This document shows, in pieces, positions 26,146-34,942 of a DNA stretch of 36,302 nucleotides; position 1 is the stretch's first letter, and each line of letters opens with the position of its first letter. The notes beneath the pieces were generated by a model. It saw only the letters and a program-made list of their open reading frames with translations, searched no databases and was not told the origin of the DNA. The translations under genes and the position numbers were made by a program. Location: NCBI GenBank assembly GCA_039679375.1, contig JBDKVA010000175.1, positions 1-36,302 on the forward strand, given 5' to 3'. Source of the DNA: JBDKVA01 sp039679375. GTDB taxonomy: Bacteria; Bacillota; Clostridia; Acetivibrionales; DTU013.

Positions 26146-26191
26146 GTTGAACAAATTTTATTAATTCATTAGTACAAATCATTTGTTCAAC
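26146..26191. repeat. 11-bp perfect inverted repeat before the second YesM kinase
   Basis: GTTGAACAAAT (26146-26156) and ATTTGTTCAAC (26181-26191), 24 nt apart in AT-rich DNA 100 bp before the kinase start. TTGTTC (26183-26188) in the right arm and TATAAA (26207-26212) make a possible promoter with an 18-nt spacer, so the repeat may be an operator. The rest of the 25968-26292 gap shows no gene. Confidence 0.55.
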
Positions 26192-26292
26192 TTTAAATAG
26201 CTCAGATATAAACGATGTATAAGACGAAGTAAATTTCTTTATGGCATTGGATGTAATTATTAGGGAAAAGACGTATTTACTGAGGCTGTTTT

Positions 26293-28089
26293 ATGTTTAA
26301 AGTTATTCGGGATTTGAAACTAAACAATAAGATCAACATTGTCATTATTGTAATGGTTATAATGTCCACCTTGGTTACTGCCATATATTCATTTAAAAAT
26401 TCGTCTTCCATAATGATAACGGAATCCCTGAAAAACCTTGATAGCATCGTAAGGCAGTGCAAGGATTATAATGACCAGAAAATTCCGGATATTATCCGCA
26501 GAACTTATTATTTACTGCTCTCGAAAGATTTCCAGACAGTATTGGATGATATATTATATGGCGAGGGAAATTATGAGCTGCAGTTTACCCGATTCAGTTC
26601 TATTTTTTCCGAGTTTAAAATGGGAGATCCCTTTATATCCTCCATCATACTTTATACGCCAAAGGGCGTATTCTATGAGGCAAGCCGCGTATCGGTACTT
26701 CATAGCGATATGGAAAAGCTATCGCTTTTTGAAGGTTTCAAAGGAAACATGGAAGACGGTATTATGTGGAAAAATGCGAGACCGGATGATGTATTGGGAA
26801 CGTCTGACCGCATTATATCTTTTGCCATGAAATTGCCTGCATTCGAAGATGAGCGCAAATTGGTACTGGTTGTCAATTTGAAGGAGCAGGAGATACTGGA
26901 TTATTTTGAAGCTATAAAGACTAATCCCACAGATCAGATCGTTATATTGGATGATACCGGAGAAATTGTACTCGGAGATGCTGAAGACGAATATAAGAGT
27001 ATTATTTCCGACAGTAAGTTCAAAGAGCTTGTGTATGATAATAAGTCGGGGCACTTCAGGTATTATGGCTATGAGGAGGGAAGCAACTATCTGGTATCTT
27101 TTAACACCCAAAGCGTAGCGGATTGGAAGGTTGTGTATTTAAAGTCGGAGAATGAATTGAAGCAGGAGCTGAATAACGCCGGAAAAACGATCTTCATGTC
27201 CGTAATAATATGTATACTTGTTGCGATTCCGTTGTCCTTCCTGCTGTCTAAAAGTATTACAAATCCTCTTTACAGGCTCCAGCTTGTTGTAAGGAAAATT
27301 GCGGATAAGGATTTCAGCGCGCGTGTAATCAATGATTCACAGGATGAAGTCGGAGAACTCGGTAGAAATATCAATTTTATGATCAATGAAATCAAGGAGC
27401 TAATTGAAAATCAAGGGCATCTGATTGAAGTATTATATACGGAGAAGGAAAACGTTAAGAAAGAGCAGATAGCAAAACGAAAAGCCGAAATAAAAGCACT
27501 TCAGGCTCAGATCAATCCCCACTTTCTTTATAACACTCTTGACTCGATCTATTGGAATATCAACATAAGAGAAAAGGAAGAAGCGAGCCGCATGATATTA
27601 TCCCTTTCCGATATGCTCAGGTTAAGCTTAAGCAAGGGAAATGAGTTCATTACCATAAATGATGAAATAACTCATGTAAAAAGCTATCTGGAGCTGCAAA
27701 AGGCAAATTATGAAGATCGTTTCAATTTCGACGTATATGCGCAAAAGGAGGTATTGAGCTATCTGGTGCCGAAGGTCATTCTGCAGCCATTGGTGGAAAA
27801 CTCGCTCCTGCACGGCTTCGAAGGGGTGGAGCGCAAAGGATATATCAAGATCGTAATTGAAGAAGCTTCAAACCAGGTTAAGATAAACATAAGCGATAAT
27901 GGTAACGGATTCGGAAGGATTATTGAGAATGAGGATATCCATGCAATCCATGAGGTGAAGTCAGGTTTTGGAATGAATAATGTTTATAACCGCCTGCTAT
28001 TGGAATACGGAGATACGCTGCAATTTAGAATTTCCAGTACGCCCGGAGAGGGAACCATGCTTGTTATTATTATTCCGGCAAGAAGTTAA
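26293..28089 (+). CDS. YesM-type sensor histidine kinase, second cluster
   Basis: A 598-residue membrane kinase: TM1 at about 14-34, extracytoplasmic sensor to about 298, TM2 at about 300-320, then HAMP (SKSITNPLYRLQLVVRKIAD). The His_kinase motif INPHFLYNTL carries His410; the N box is LQPLVENSLLHGFEG and the G1 motif SDNGNGFG. The ribosome site before ATG 26293 is weak (GAGGC). Unlike the first cluster, its presumed partner regulator is not adjacent but lies 3.4 kb downstream, after the binding-protein and amidohydrolase genes. No terminator follows; a promoter-like site precedes the next gene. Confidence 0.92.
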   Translation: MFKVIRDLKLNNKINIVIIVMVIMSTLVTAIYSFKNSSSIMITESLKNLDSIVRQCKDYNDQKIPDIIRRTYYLLLSKDFQTVLDDILYGEGNYELQFTRFSSIFSEFKMGDPFISSIILYTPKGVFYEASRVSVLHSDMEKLSLFEGFKGNMEDGIMWKNARPDDVLGTSDRIISFAMKLPAFEDERKLVLVVNLKEQEILDYFEAIKTNPTDQIVILDDTGEIVLGDAEDEYKSIISDSKFKELVYDNKSGHFRYYGYEEGSNYLVSFNTQSVADWKVVYLKSENELKQELNNAGKTIFMSVIICILVAIPLSFLLSKSITNPLYRLQLVVRKIADKDFSARVINDSQDEVGELGRNINFMINEIKELIENQGHLIEVLYTEKENVKKEQIAKRKAEIKALQAQINPHFLYNTLDSIYWNINIREKEEASRMILSLSDMLRLSLSKGNEFITINDEITHVKSYLELQKANYEDRFNFDVYAQKEVLSYLVPKVILQPLVENSLLHGFEGVERKGYIKIVIEEASNQVKINISDNGNGFGRIIENEDIHAIHEVKSGFGMNNVYNRLLLEYGDTLQFRISSTPGEGTMLVIIIPARS

Positions 28090-28122
28090 AATATTCCCCC
28101 ATCCTGTAAAGTTTGCAGCATT

Positions 28123-28149
28123 AATACCTGAAGGACGGTATTGTATAAT
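28123..28149 (+). promoter_or_regulatory. Inverted repeat next to a -10 box before the binding-protein gene
   Basis: AATACC (28123-28128) and GGTATT (28137-28142) are inverted repeats lying immediately before TATAAT (28144-28149), where a -35/spacer would be. No good -35 is present, as expected for an activator-dependent promoter. A YesN-type regulator could act here (inferred). Confidence 0.45.
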
Positions 28150-28179
28150 TGCTATAAAATAAATAAAGGGGGAGAAAAC

Positions 28180-29604
28180 ATGTCGAAGAGATTTCTAAAG
28201 TTTCTGGCGTTAACTATGGCGGCCATGATGATTTTTGCGCTATCGGGCTGCGGCAGTTCCAAGAATGAAGAAGCATCTGCGGATTCGCAAACCAAGGCGG
28301 GAACCCAAAGCGAAGTAAAGGACGTTAATACGGCACAGGCGGCTGAAAAGGTCAAACTCAGTATTATGTCGGGGGCAAGGCATGATATGGACTTCATGAA
28401 TGCTGCGTTTGTAAGTTTCATGGAGAAGAATCCGGATATAGAAATCGAATATCAGGTAATGACTGATAATTACAATCAGGTTCTGGAGCTTGCCTTCAAA
28501 ACCGGACAAGCACCTGATATTATTGAAGTGAGTGCATGGGGAGCTTATAACAAAGCATTTGACATGGACGCGCTTGAGCCGTTGAATGATTATATGACAC
28601 CCGAATTTAAGGCGAAATTTGGAGAGAACGCCTTTGTTGAGGGCGTCAACATGGAAGCCGGTAAAATTTATACCGCTAAAGTTGCCGGGCAGACCTCAAG
28701 GCTTATCTATAACAAGGAAATCATGAAGAAGGCCGGCATCACGGAGCTACCCAAGACAATGGACGAATTTGTCGATCAGGCAAAGCTTATTACTGAAAAG
28801 CTGAAAGGGGAAGGGATTTATGGTACCGCCCTGAATCTTAAAAACCCTGAAAGCGGCCTGACACGTTCGTTAAACTATGTAGCTATGAAGAGCGAGCTTT
28901 CATACAAGGGGTTCGACTTTAAAACCGGACAATATGATTTTAAGCCTTTTAAGCCCTTGCTTCAGGTTTATAAAAGACTATTTGATGAAAAAATCATTTT
29001 CCCCGGCTCGGAATCATTGGACATTGATCCCCTGAGAAGCCAGTTCGCTAACGGGAAAATTGGCATGTATCTATGCTGGAATGCCTTCGAGCCAAATGTA
29101 TTCAAGGCACAGTTCCCGACAAATATCGACTGGCAGATTGGACCTATCCCTTCATTAAAAGCAGATGATAACGGTAAACTCTGGCTGGACGAAGGAAGAC
29201 GCTGGGCGATGAGCAGCCAGTCCGAGCATAAGAAAGAGGCCTGGCGCGTTCTGGAATTCCTTTTCAGCGACGAGCATTTAAAAGGATATATAGAAGCCGG
29301 GTTGGGAGTTACATCTTTGCCTTCGCTTAAAAATGTCGAATCGGAGTTCTCAAAGAAATATCCATATATGAAATTTGATGAGGGAGACGCTCCGTATCCT
29401 GCTGCTCCCAATAACGTGAAGCCTGAAGGAAAATCTTACTACCAGGTATTTGTAGATTATCTGCTCGGTGGGATTTCAGATCTGGACGGCGCATTGGAGG
29501 ATTTGAACAAGAGATACAACGCCGGATATGAAAAAGCTATTGCCGACGGAGCAACAAAGAAAATCGTTATTCCTGACTTTACGTATGAACAGCCAATAAA
29601 ATAA
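28180..29604 (+). CDS. Extracellular solute-binding lipoprotein, family 1, second cluster
   Basis: A 474-residue lipoprotein with lipobox ALSGC (Cys24) and a Ser/Glu-rich linker. Binding-protein hallmarks are VKLSIMSGARHDMDFMN at strand one, TGQAPDIIEVSAWG near 115, ANGKIGMYLCWNAFEPNVF and LDEGRRWAMSS. ATG 28180 follows AAAGGGGGAG. It probably supplies the two permeases encoded at 33117-34899, separated from it by the amidohydrolase and regulator genes. A perfect stem-loop follows its stop. Confidence 0.9.
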   Translation: MSKRFLKFLALTMAAMMIFALSGCGSSKNEEASADSQTKAGTQSEVKDVNTAQAAEKVKLSIMSGARHDMDFMNAAFVSFMEKNPDIEIEYQVMTDNYNQVLELAFKTGQAPDIIEVSAWGAYNKAFDMDALEPLNDYMTPEFKAKFGENAFVEGVNMEAGKIYTAKVAGQTSRLIYNKEIMKKAGITELPKTMDEFVDQAKLITEKLKGEGIYGTALNLKNPESGLTRSLNYVAMKSELSYKGFDFKTGQYDFKPFKPLLQVYKRLFDEKIIFPGSESLDIDPLRSQFANGKIGMYLCWNAFEPNVFKAQFPTNIDWQIGPIPSLKADDNGKLWLDEGRRWAMSSQSEHKKEAWRVLEFLFSDEHLKGYIEAGLGVTSLPSLKNVESEFSKKYPYMKFDEGDAPYPAAPNNVKPEGKSYYQVFVDYLLGGISDLDGALEDLNKRYNAGYEKAIADGATKKIVIPDFTYEQPIK

Positions 29605-29612
29605 TGGTTTAG

Positions 29613-29637
29613 GGATCGCAGCCTAAGGCTGCGATCC
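29613..29637 (+). promoter_or_regulatory. Perfect 11-bp stem-loop after the binding-protein gene
   Basis: GGATCGCAGCC-TAA-GGCTGCGATCC, without a T-run. It fits a 3' mRNA-protecting hairpin rather than a terminator and may raise binding-protein expression above that of downstream genes (inferred). Confidence 0.75.
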
Positions 29638-29669
29638 TCTCCCATATATAGAGGATTCAGGTGATAGAA

Positions 29670-30428
29670 ATGCAGCAAATAAACGGAATAACATGGTTTG
29701 ACTGCAACTGCAGTATAGGATTCAGTAAGCTGCCGGAGGATCAGCCGGTATGTAATGCATCCGGTCTCAAGGAGCATATGGCTTGCTGCGGAATTTCAGA
29801 GGCGCTGGTCTGGAATATTGCCTGCAGGAATTATGATCCGATGACAGGTAATCAGGAACTGAATAGCATGCTTGCTGGCTCTATGAGTATTCATCCGATG
29901 TGGACTATCATCCCCGGTCATGCAGGTGATTTCTGCAAACCTGAGGATTTGCCCGGTGAAATGAAGAAACATGGCGTGAAGGCAGTGAGGGTTTTCCCGT
30001 CAGCTGAGTGTCACAATTTTTCGCTTAAGCCCTGGACTATGGATAAAATATACAGAGTGCTGGAGGAGTACCAAATACCGCTTTTTATCGGCCTTGAACA
30101 GACCAGTTGGGAGGAAGTACATGAGATTGCCGCCGGTTATGGAAAATTGAAAATTATTGTGACGGGAGTAGGTTACCGGAATGGCAGGATGGTGTATCCT
30201 CTAATGGAGGCGTGCAGAAATGTATATATTGAGACTTCCATGTTCAAGGTACCGTGTGAATTGGATCGCCTCGTCGGCAGGTTCGGACCGGAGAGGTTCC
30301 TTTTCGGGACAGGATACCCTAAATATTCCATGGGCTCGGCTATAGCGCTGGTGTCATACTGCAGTATGAGCAATGAAGAAAAAGGCCTGATCGCATCCGG
30401 CAACTTGATTGAGTTGCTTGGAGCATAG
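29670..30428 (+). CDS. Amidohydrolase-2-like protein lacking metal ligands
   Basis: A 252-residue TIM-barrel-like protein whose strand/helix pattern aligns with the intact paralogue at 30634-31428. Every expected metal ligand appears to be replaced: the N-terminal HxH is N13-C-S15 in FDCNCSIG; IKIHP is VRVFP; VLSHVWG is LFIGLEQ; ILGHSGG is IVTGVGY; and FGSDAV is FGTGYP. It may be a pseudoenzyme or binding partner, or may use another chemistry. ATG 29670 is preferred with AGGTGA just upstream; GTG 29661 with GAGGA is equally possible. The gene is intact, so it is probably expressed. Confidence 0.75.
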   Translation: MQQINGITWFDCNCSIGFSKLPEDQPVCNASGLKEHMACCGISEALVWNIACRNYDPMTGNQELNSMLAGSMSIHPMWTIIPGHAGDFCKPEDLPGEMKKHGVKAVRVFPSAECHNFSLKPWTMDKIYRVLEEYQIPLFIGLEQTSWEEVHEIAAGYGKLKIIVTGVGYRNGRMVYPLMEACRNVYIETSMFKVPCELDRLVGRFGPERFLFGTGYPKYSMGSAIALVSYCSMSNEEKGLIASGNLIELLGA

Positions 30429-30618
30429 GAATTTAAGAATATCCTAAGAAATTCCTATGCTGGGGTTTGGAAAGGGGAATCCCCTTTCCCGGCTTAAGGA
30501 GGGGGCTCAGGATGCAAGTCAAGCGAATAAGGTATCCGCCGAGGGGAACCATAGGGTTCCATAGCGGACAAGAAAATTCGCTTCAGGGCTTAAGTCATGA
30601 GTGAAATGAATTTTCTTG
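30423..30618 (+). promoter_or_regulatory. Nested and competing inverted repeats between the amidohydrolase genes
   Basis: In order: GCATAGGAATTT (30423-30434) with AAATTCCTATGC (30449-30460); GGAAAGGGG (30469-30477) with CCCCTTTCC (30481-30489); AAGCGAAT (30521-30528) with ATTCGCTT (30576-30583) enclosing TCCGC/GCGGA (30535-30539, 30564-30568) and GGAACC/GGTTCC (30545-30560). CAAGAAAATTC (30569-30579) can pair with GAATTTTCTTG (30608-30618) just before the next ribosome site. The last pair shares bases with the AAGCGAAT stem, so the two cannot form together. The first repeat covers the stop codon of the upstream gene. Confidence 0.75.
30512..30604 (+). CDS. Possible 30-codon small ORF or leader peptide
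   Basis: ATG 30512 is preceded by a strong ribosome site (AAGGAGGGGG, 30496-30505) and opens 30 codons (MQVKRIRYPPRGTIGF...) ending at TGA 30602-30604, inside the inverted-repeat region and 29 nt before the next gene. The peptide is basic and hydrophilic and matches no family I know. Its translation would disrupt the stems at 30521-30583 and could influence access to the downstream ribosome site. It may also be a chance frame in a palindromic element. Confidence 0.4.
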   Translation: MQVKRIRYPPRGTIGFHSGQENSLQGLSHE

Positions 30619-30633
30619 GGGGTGCATTATATA

Positions 30634-31428
30634 ATGGAAGACATGTACTTTTACAATAAAATACTTCACGGGGAAGCCCTTGATGATGTTTTTATACTTG
30701 ACAACCATATGCATCTGGGTAAAGTCAACGATTTCCCTGTTCAATGTGATGACGGGCAACTGGTCCGCATGATGGACAGGTGCGGTGTCAATGCAGGGTG
30801 TATCTCATCTTTGCTTTCATTGAGCGAAGATTTCAGGAAGGGAAATGACGAAATACGCCGGCTGGTGAAGAAGTATCCCGGAAGGTTTTTCGGGCAAATC
30901 GTCATTAACCCTAATTTTCCCGGTGAAATCAGGAGCGAGTTAAATCGTTGCTGGAACATGGGCGGCTTCCGCCAGATAAAAATCCATCCTGTGTTTCATC
31001 AATGCGACGCGGACGACAAGAAGTATCTTCCGGTATATCAATTCGCGTCGGAGAAAAAAATATCCGTTCTTTCCCACGTGTGGGGAGTGGAACAGGTAAA
31101 AAAGTTTTTTAATCTGGCAAGGGAATACCCGGACGTCATATTCATACTTGGCCATTCCGGAGGAGAGATTCCTGCTCAGAGGCTTGCTGTAGAGCTGGCG
31201 AATAGATACAGCAATATAGTATTGGATATTACCGGGTCGTGGCACTATGAAGGTATGATCGAGTTTATGGTTCGCGAAGCAGGAGAAGACCGCGTAGTGT
31301 TTGGTTCGGATGCTGTTTTTCTGGATATATTCCCTGCAATAGGACGTGTAGGTATGGCAGGTATTCCAAGGCAGGCTAAGGAGAAAGTTTTTGGATTGAA
31401 TATGAAACGGGTATTAGGATTAACGTGA
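30634..31428 (+). CDS. Amidohydrolase-2 family metal-dependent hydrolase
   Basis: A 264-residue TIM-barrel protein with the full ligand set of the amidohydrolase-2 (COG2159) group: H25-M-H27 in ILDNHMHLG, His in QIKIHPVF, His in VLSHVWG, His in ILGHSGGE, and Asp in VVFGSDAVF. Family members hydrolyse or decarboxylate ring or lactone-like substrates, so a role in breaking down the imported compound is likely. ATG 30634 is chosen because GGGGGTG is 9 nt upstream; TTG 30616 would begin inside that site. It follows the paralogue lacking ligands and precedes the regulator gene by 18 nt. Confidence 0.85.
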   Translation: MEDMYFYNKILHGEALDDVFILDNHMHLGKVNDFPVQCDDGQLVRMMDRCGVNAGCISSLLSLSEDFRKGNDEIRRLVKKYPGRFFGQIVINPNFPGEIRSELNRCWNMGGFRQIKIHPVFHQCDADDKKYLPVYQFASEKKISVLSHVWGVEQVKKFFNLAREYPDVIFILGHSGGEIPAQRLAVELANRYSNIVLDITGSWHYEGMIEFMVREAGEDRVVFGSDAVFLDIFPAIGRVGMAGIPRQAKEKVFGLNMKRVLGLT

Positions 31429-31446
31429 CCTTCGTGAGGGGTGCAT

Positions 31447-33129
31447 ATGTTCAAACTGTTACTTGTAGATGACAAAGCCAACGTCGTAAAGGGCATCATG
31501 AAGATGGCGGACTGGACGTCCTATAACATTGAAGTGATGGGCAGCGCTTCAAATGGCAGGGAGGCATTGGCGCTTATGTGTGAAAATGTACCTGATATCA
31601 TCATTACAGATATATATATGCCCATTATGGATGGCCTGGAATTGTCCAAGGCTGTTTTGAAAAAGCGGCCGTGTTCAAAAATAATTCTTTTAAGCGGGTA
31701 TGATAAGTTTGAATATGCACAGAAGGCAATTGAGCTTGGTATATTTAAGTATCTTTTAAAACCAGTAGGTATTGATAAAATCGTCGAGGCTGTATGTCAG
31801 GCCAGGGATGCACTGGTTGAGTCACAAAAAGAACAGGAAATTAAGGACTATTTTCTGAAAAACAGAGATTTCAGAGAAATGGATACATCCAGGTGTGATC
31901 TGCTGCATCAGTTGATATGCGGAGATGAAGCTCTCTCCGGAGAATATCTTTTTACTATGCTCAATGACATAGGCTTCAAGCTAAAGATAGGTGCGAAGGG
32001 CTTTTTCGTATTGGTTTTAAGCTGTGAAAGTATTAATGGGAGGCCTGTTTCGGCTGATATCCAAAATACAGCCGGTCTGGCGAATAAGGTATGCAGGCTC
32101 ATAGAAGAGATTACACCGAAGGAATTGCCATGTATTGCTTATGGGGAAAAAGACGGTGATATTGTTGCCATTATAAATACAGCAGACATCGAAGAAAAAA
32201 ATGTTGATAAAAATATTGCAGTACTAGCACATAATTATATTGATGTTTTGGAAAGTAAGCTTGAAGTAAAAGCAAGTATTGGAGTGGGTAAATGGTATGA
32301 AGATATATGTAATGTCCGCCAATCCTACAAAGATGCATGTATGGCTCTGTCATGCAGATTCACCATGGGTTCCGGGAATGTGATCTCCATCAATCAGATC
32401 TTGTCTGAAAAGACTCAGATGGATGGTGAGATCTTCTGCCATATAAAGAAGCTGATCGGTTCTATGAGCTCACACTCGGCAAATGAAATGGACAAATGCA
32501 TAGATGACCTGATTTGTTATGTAGAACACTACCGTATACTAATGCCGCATATATTAAAAGGTATTTTCCATAATATCATTTCGGTTATTTATTGGGAATT
32601 CAGCAATAATAATGGGTTCCTGTGCGAATATTTCAAGGACGTGGATCTATACGACGGTATGAATAATGCCGGTGATTATGAAAAACTTAAAAAGAGCTTT
32701 CAGGACACAATGCATTTGCTTCAGGAGGGTATTGCTCTGGAAAAACAGATGGACACGGATGACGCGGTCAAAATAGCGAAAAAGTATGTTATAAATCACT
32801 TGTCAGGCGATCTTTCACTGGAGAAAATATCAACGGTAGTTCACCTGCATCCGGTTTATTTTACAAGGATATTCAAGCATAAAGAGGGCAGGACCTTTAG
32901 TGATTATGTGAAACAAGCGAGGATGGAAAAGGCAAAAGAGCTTTTATCCAACAGCGGGGAAAAAATAATGACAGTGGCGCAAACGGTGGGTTTCGCAGAC
33001 AGAAGGTATTTCAGTGATGTATTTAAAAGCGTTACCGGGCTGACCCCTTCGGAGTATAAAGAGCGGTATTCTTTGGAAATCGCCGATAAAATTAATATAT
33101 CAGGAAGTGATGTCGGATGGGTGCAATAA
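31447..33129 (+). CDS. YesN-type response regulator, second cluster
   Basis: A 560-residue regulator: receiver domain with D8/D9 and phosphoacceptor D55 in IITDIYMP, switch Lys in YLLKPVG, a long middle region, and a C-terminal AraC double helix-turn-helix (LSLEKISTVVHLHPVYFTRI ... GFADRRYFSDVFKSVTGLTP). ATG 31447 is 6 nt after GTGAGGG; GTG 31441 in frame is less likely. It overlaps the next permease start by 13 bp. It is the presumed partner of the kinase at 26293, although the two are separated by three genes. Confidence 0.92.
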   Translation: MFKLLLVDDKANVVKGIMKMADWTSYNIEVMGSASNGREALALMCENVPDIIITDIYMPIMDGLELSKAVLKKRPCSKIILLSGYDKFEYAQKAIELGIFKYLLKPVGIDKIVEAVCQARDALVESQKEQEIKDYFLKNRDFREMDTSRCDLLHQLICGDEALSGEYLFTMLNDIGFKLKIGAKGFFVLVLSCESINGRPVSADIQNTAGLANKVCRLIEEITPKELPCIAYGEKDGDIVAIINTADIEEKNVDKNIAVLAHNYIDVLESKLEVKASIGVGKWYEDICNVRQSYKDACMALSCRFTMGSGNVISINQILSEKTQMDGEIFCHIKKLIGSMSSHSANEMDKCIDDLICYVEHYRILMPHILKGIFHNIISVIYWEFSNNNGFLCEYFKDVDLYDGMNNAGDYEKLKKSFQDTMHLLQEGIALEKQMDTDDAVKIAKKYVINHLSGDLSLEKISTVVHLHPVYFTRIFKHKEGRTFSDYVKQARMEKAKELLSNSGEKIMTVAQTVGFADRRYFSDVFKSVTGLTPSEYKERYSLEIADKINISGSDVGWVQ

Positions 33130-34040
33130 CCAATAAATTTTCAGATATTAAAAAAAATTTTACTATTTATTTAATGATCCTGCCAAATCTGATTTTATTT
33201 ATTTGTTTGGTAATATATCCAATTATATGGACGCTTGGGTTTGCATTTTATGAATATTCAGGACTGGGAAGCACCATTAAATTTGCAGGACTGGATAATT
33301 TCAAGCGTTTATTTACCAGAGATCCGTTGTTTTGGCGGGCTGTATTGAATACATTTGTATATGCGTCCGGGAAAATCGTACTTACAATACCGGTAGCCTT
33401 TCTACTGGCGGTATTCCTGAATAAAAAGCAAAGAGGCAGCAGTTTTCTGAAGACTGTCTATTTTATGCCTACTATTATCAGTATCTCTGTTATGAGTTTG
33501 ATATTCTATCTGATTTTTAACACTTATAACGGTACACTAAACATAATGCTGAAGAATGCAGGCATTATAACCGAATCCATAGGATGGCTCAGCAAAGAGC
33601 ATGCGATGCTGACGGTTATCATTGTCGGGGCCTGGGGAGGTATCGGTAATTATATGGTATATTTCCTCGCCGGACTGCAAAGCATTCCGAAGGAAGTGTA
33701 CGAAAGTGCGGATATTGACGGCACCAACGGCTGGCAGAGGATGCTTTATATCACCCTTCCGATGATGGGGAGCGTATTGCAGTTCATACTGATGCTTGCG
33801 ATTCTGATTGCTTTCCAGGACATGCAGAGTATCATGGTGCTGACCGAGGGAGGCCCTTCCAGTGCGACGGAGGTTATGTTCCTTTATGTTTACAAGCTGT
33901 TTTTTCCCATTTCCGCAGGCGAAGCTATCCCGCCCGAATATGGCTATGGCGCAGCTACAGGCATAGCTTCTTCTGCAATCGTAGGTGTATTTACATGCAT
34001 TTACCTTTATCTGAGCAGAAAGCTGAATGAAATCTATTAA
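33117..34040 (+). CDS. CUT1 sugar ABC transporter permease (MalF/UgpA-like), second cluster
   Basis: A 307-residue permease with about six membrane segments and the EAA loop YESADIDGTNGWQRMLYITL. ATG 33117 lies within the end of the regulator gene, with AGGAAG about 9 nt upstream, so translation is coupled. It works with the next permease and presumably the lipoprotein at 28180. As in the other two systems here, no ATPase gene is nearby. Confidence 0.92.
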   Translation: MGAITNKFSDIKKNFTIYLMILPNLILFICLVIYPIIWTLGFAFYEYSGLGSTIKFAGLDNFKRLFTRDPLFWRAVLNTFVYASGKIVLTIPVAFLLAVFLNKKQRGSSFLKTVYFMPTIISISVMSLIFYLIFNTYNGTLNIMLKNAGIITESIGWLSKEHAMLTVIIVGAWGGIGNYMVYFLAGLQSIPKEVYESADIDGTNGWQRMLYITLPMMGSVLQFILMLAILIAFQDMQSIMVLTEGGPSSATEVMFLYVYKLFFPISAGEAIPPEYGYGAATGIASSAIVGVFTCIYLYLSRKLNEIY

Positions 34041-34056
34041 AATCCGAGGTGGAAAA

Positions 34057-34899
34057 ATGAAAAAGGTCTTACAGGCAACCTTTATGCTGATAAAATGGTT
34101 ATTTCTTATATTTATTGTAGCTTTTTCAATATATCCGGTTTTCTATGCATTAAGCGGGTCTTTAATGACGAATCAGGAGCTTCAGTCGGGAGGCTTGCTC
34201 TTTCCGTCGAAGGCGATGTTTTCAAATTATGCTGTTGCTTTTTATAAGGCAAAATTCGCAATATATACAGTAAACAGCGTATATTTATGTATTGCCGTAA
34301 CGGCCGGCGCGCTGCTCACATCCTCAATGACAGGGTACTGTATTGCCAGGTACCGGTTCCCGGGAAGCAAAATACTGCTGACTTTCTTTTATATCATGAT
34401 GTTTGTTGCAATGGGACCTGTCGTCCTTATGCCGCAGTATGAACTCATGAAGAGCCTTGGACTTACCGACAGCCTGTGGGGGCTTATCCTCGTTATGATC
34501 GGGGGGCAGGCCAGCAATATTGTCCTGACGTCCGGCTATATAAAGGGTGTTCCTAAGGAATTGGACGAATCGGCGCTGATAGACGGCTGCGGTAAATTCA
34601 GAATTTACTGGAATATCGTACTGCCGTTAATTAAGCCTGTGCTGGGCGTCGTCGGCTTATTTACCTTCAGGAACACTTGGAACGATTATATTACTCCGTT
34701 GATATTTACCATGTCGCGCCGTGAGCTTCAGCCTATCACCGTTGCGGTCGTAGCACTGAAGAATATGGGAAACGCTGCGGCAGAGTGGAACATCATGGTG
34801 GCCGGCGCCGCTATTTCGATCATACCGGTACTTATAGCTTATTTATTTACAAACAAGCAGTTCATAGCCGGGTTGACGGCGGGAGCAGTCAAGGGGTAA
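34057..34899 (+). CDS. CUT1 sugar ABC transporter permease (MalG/UgpE-like), second cluster
   Basis: A 280-residue permease with EAA loop DESALIDGCGKFRIYWNIVL and C-terminus FIAGLTAGAVKG. ATG 34057 is 5 nt after GAGGTGG; the in-frame ATG at 34027 overlaps the previous gene and lacks a ribosome site. It is followed 43 nt later by the dehydrogenase gene, all apparently one transcript. Confidence 0.92.
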   Translation: MKKVLQATFMLIKWLFLIFIVAFSIYPVFYALSGSLMTNQELQSGGLLFPSKAMFSNYAVAFYKAKFAIYTVNSVYLCIAVTAGALLTSSMTGYCIARYRFPGSKILLTFFYIMMFVAMGPVVLMPQYELMKSLGLTDSLWGLILVMIGGQASNIVLTSGYIKGVPKELDESALIDGCGKFRIYWNIVLPLIKPVLGVVGLFTFRNTWNDYITPLIFTMSRRELQPITVAVVALKNMGNAAAEWNIMVAGAAISIIPVLIAYLFTNKQFIAGLTAGAVKG

Positions 34900-34942
34900 A
34901 CGCCGGATACTTTGGAAAATAAAAAAGCAGGGAGAGAGGATA

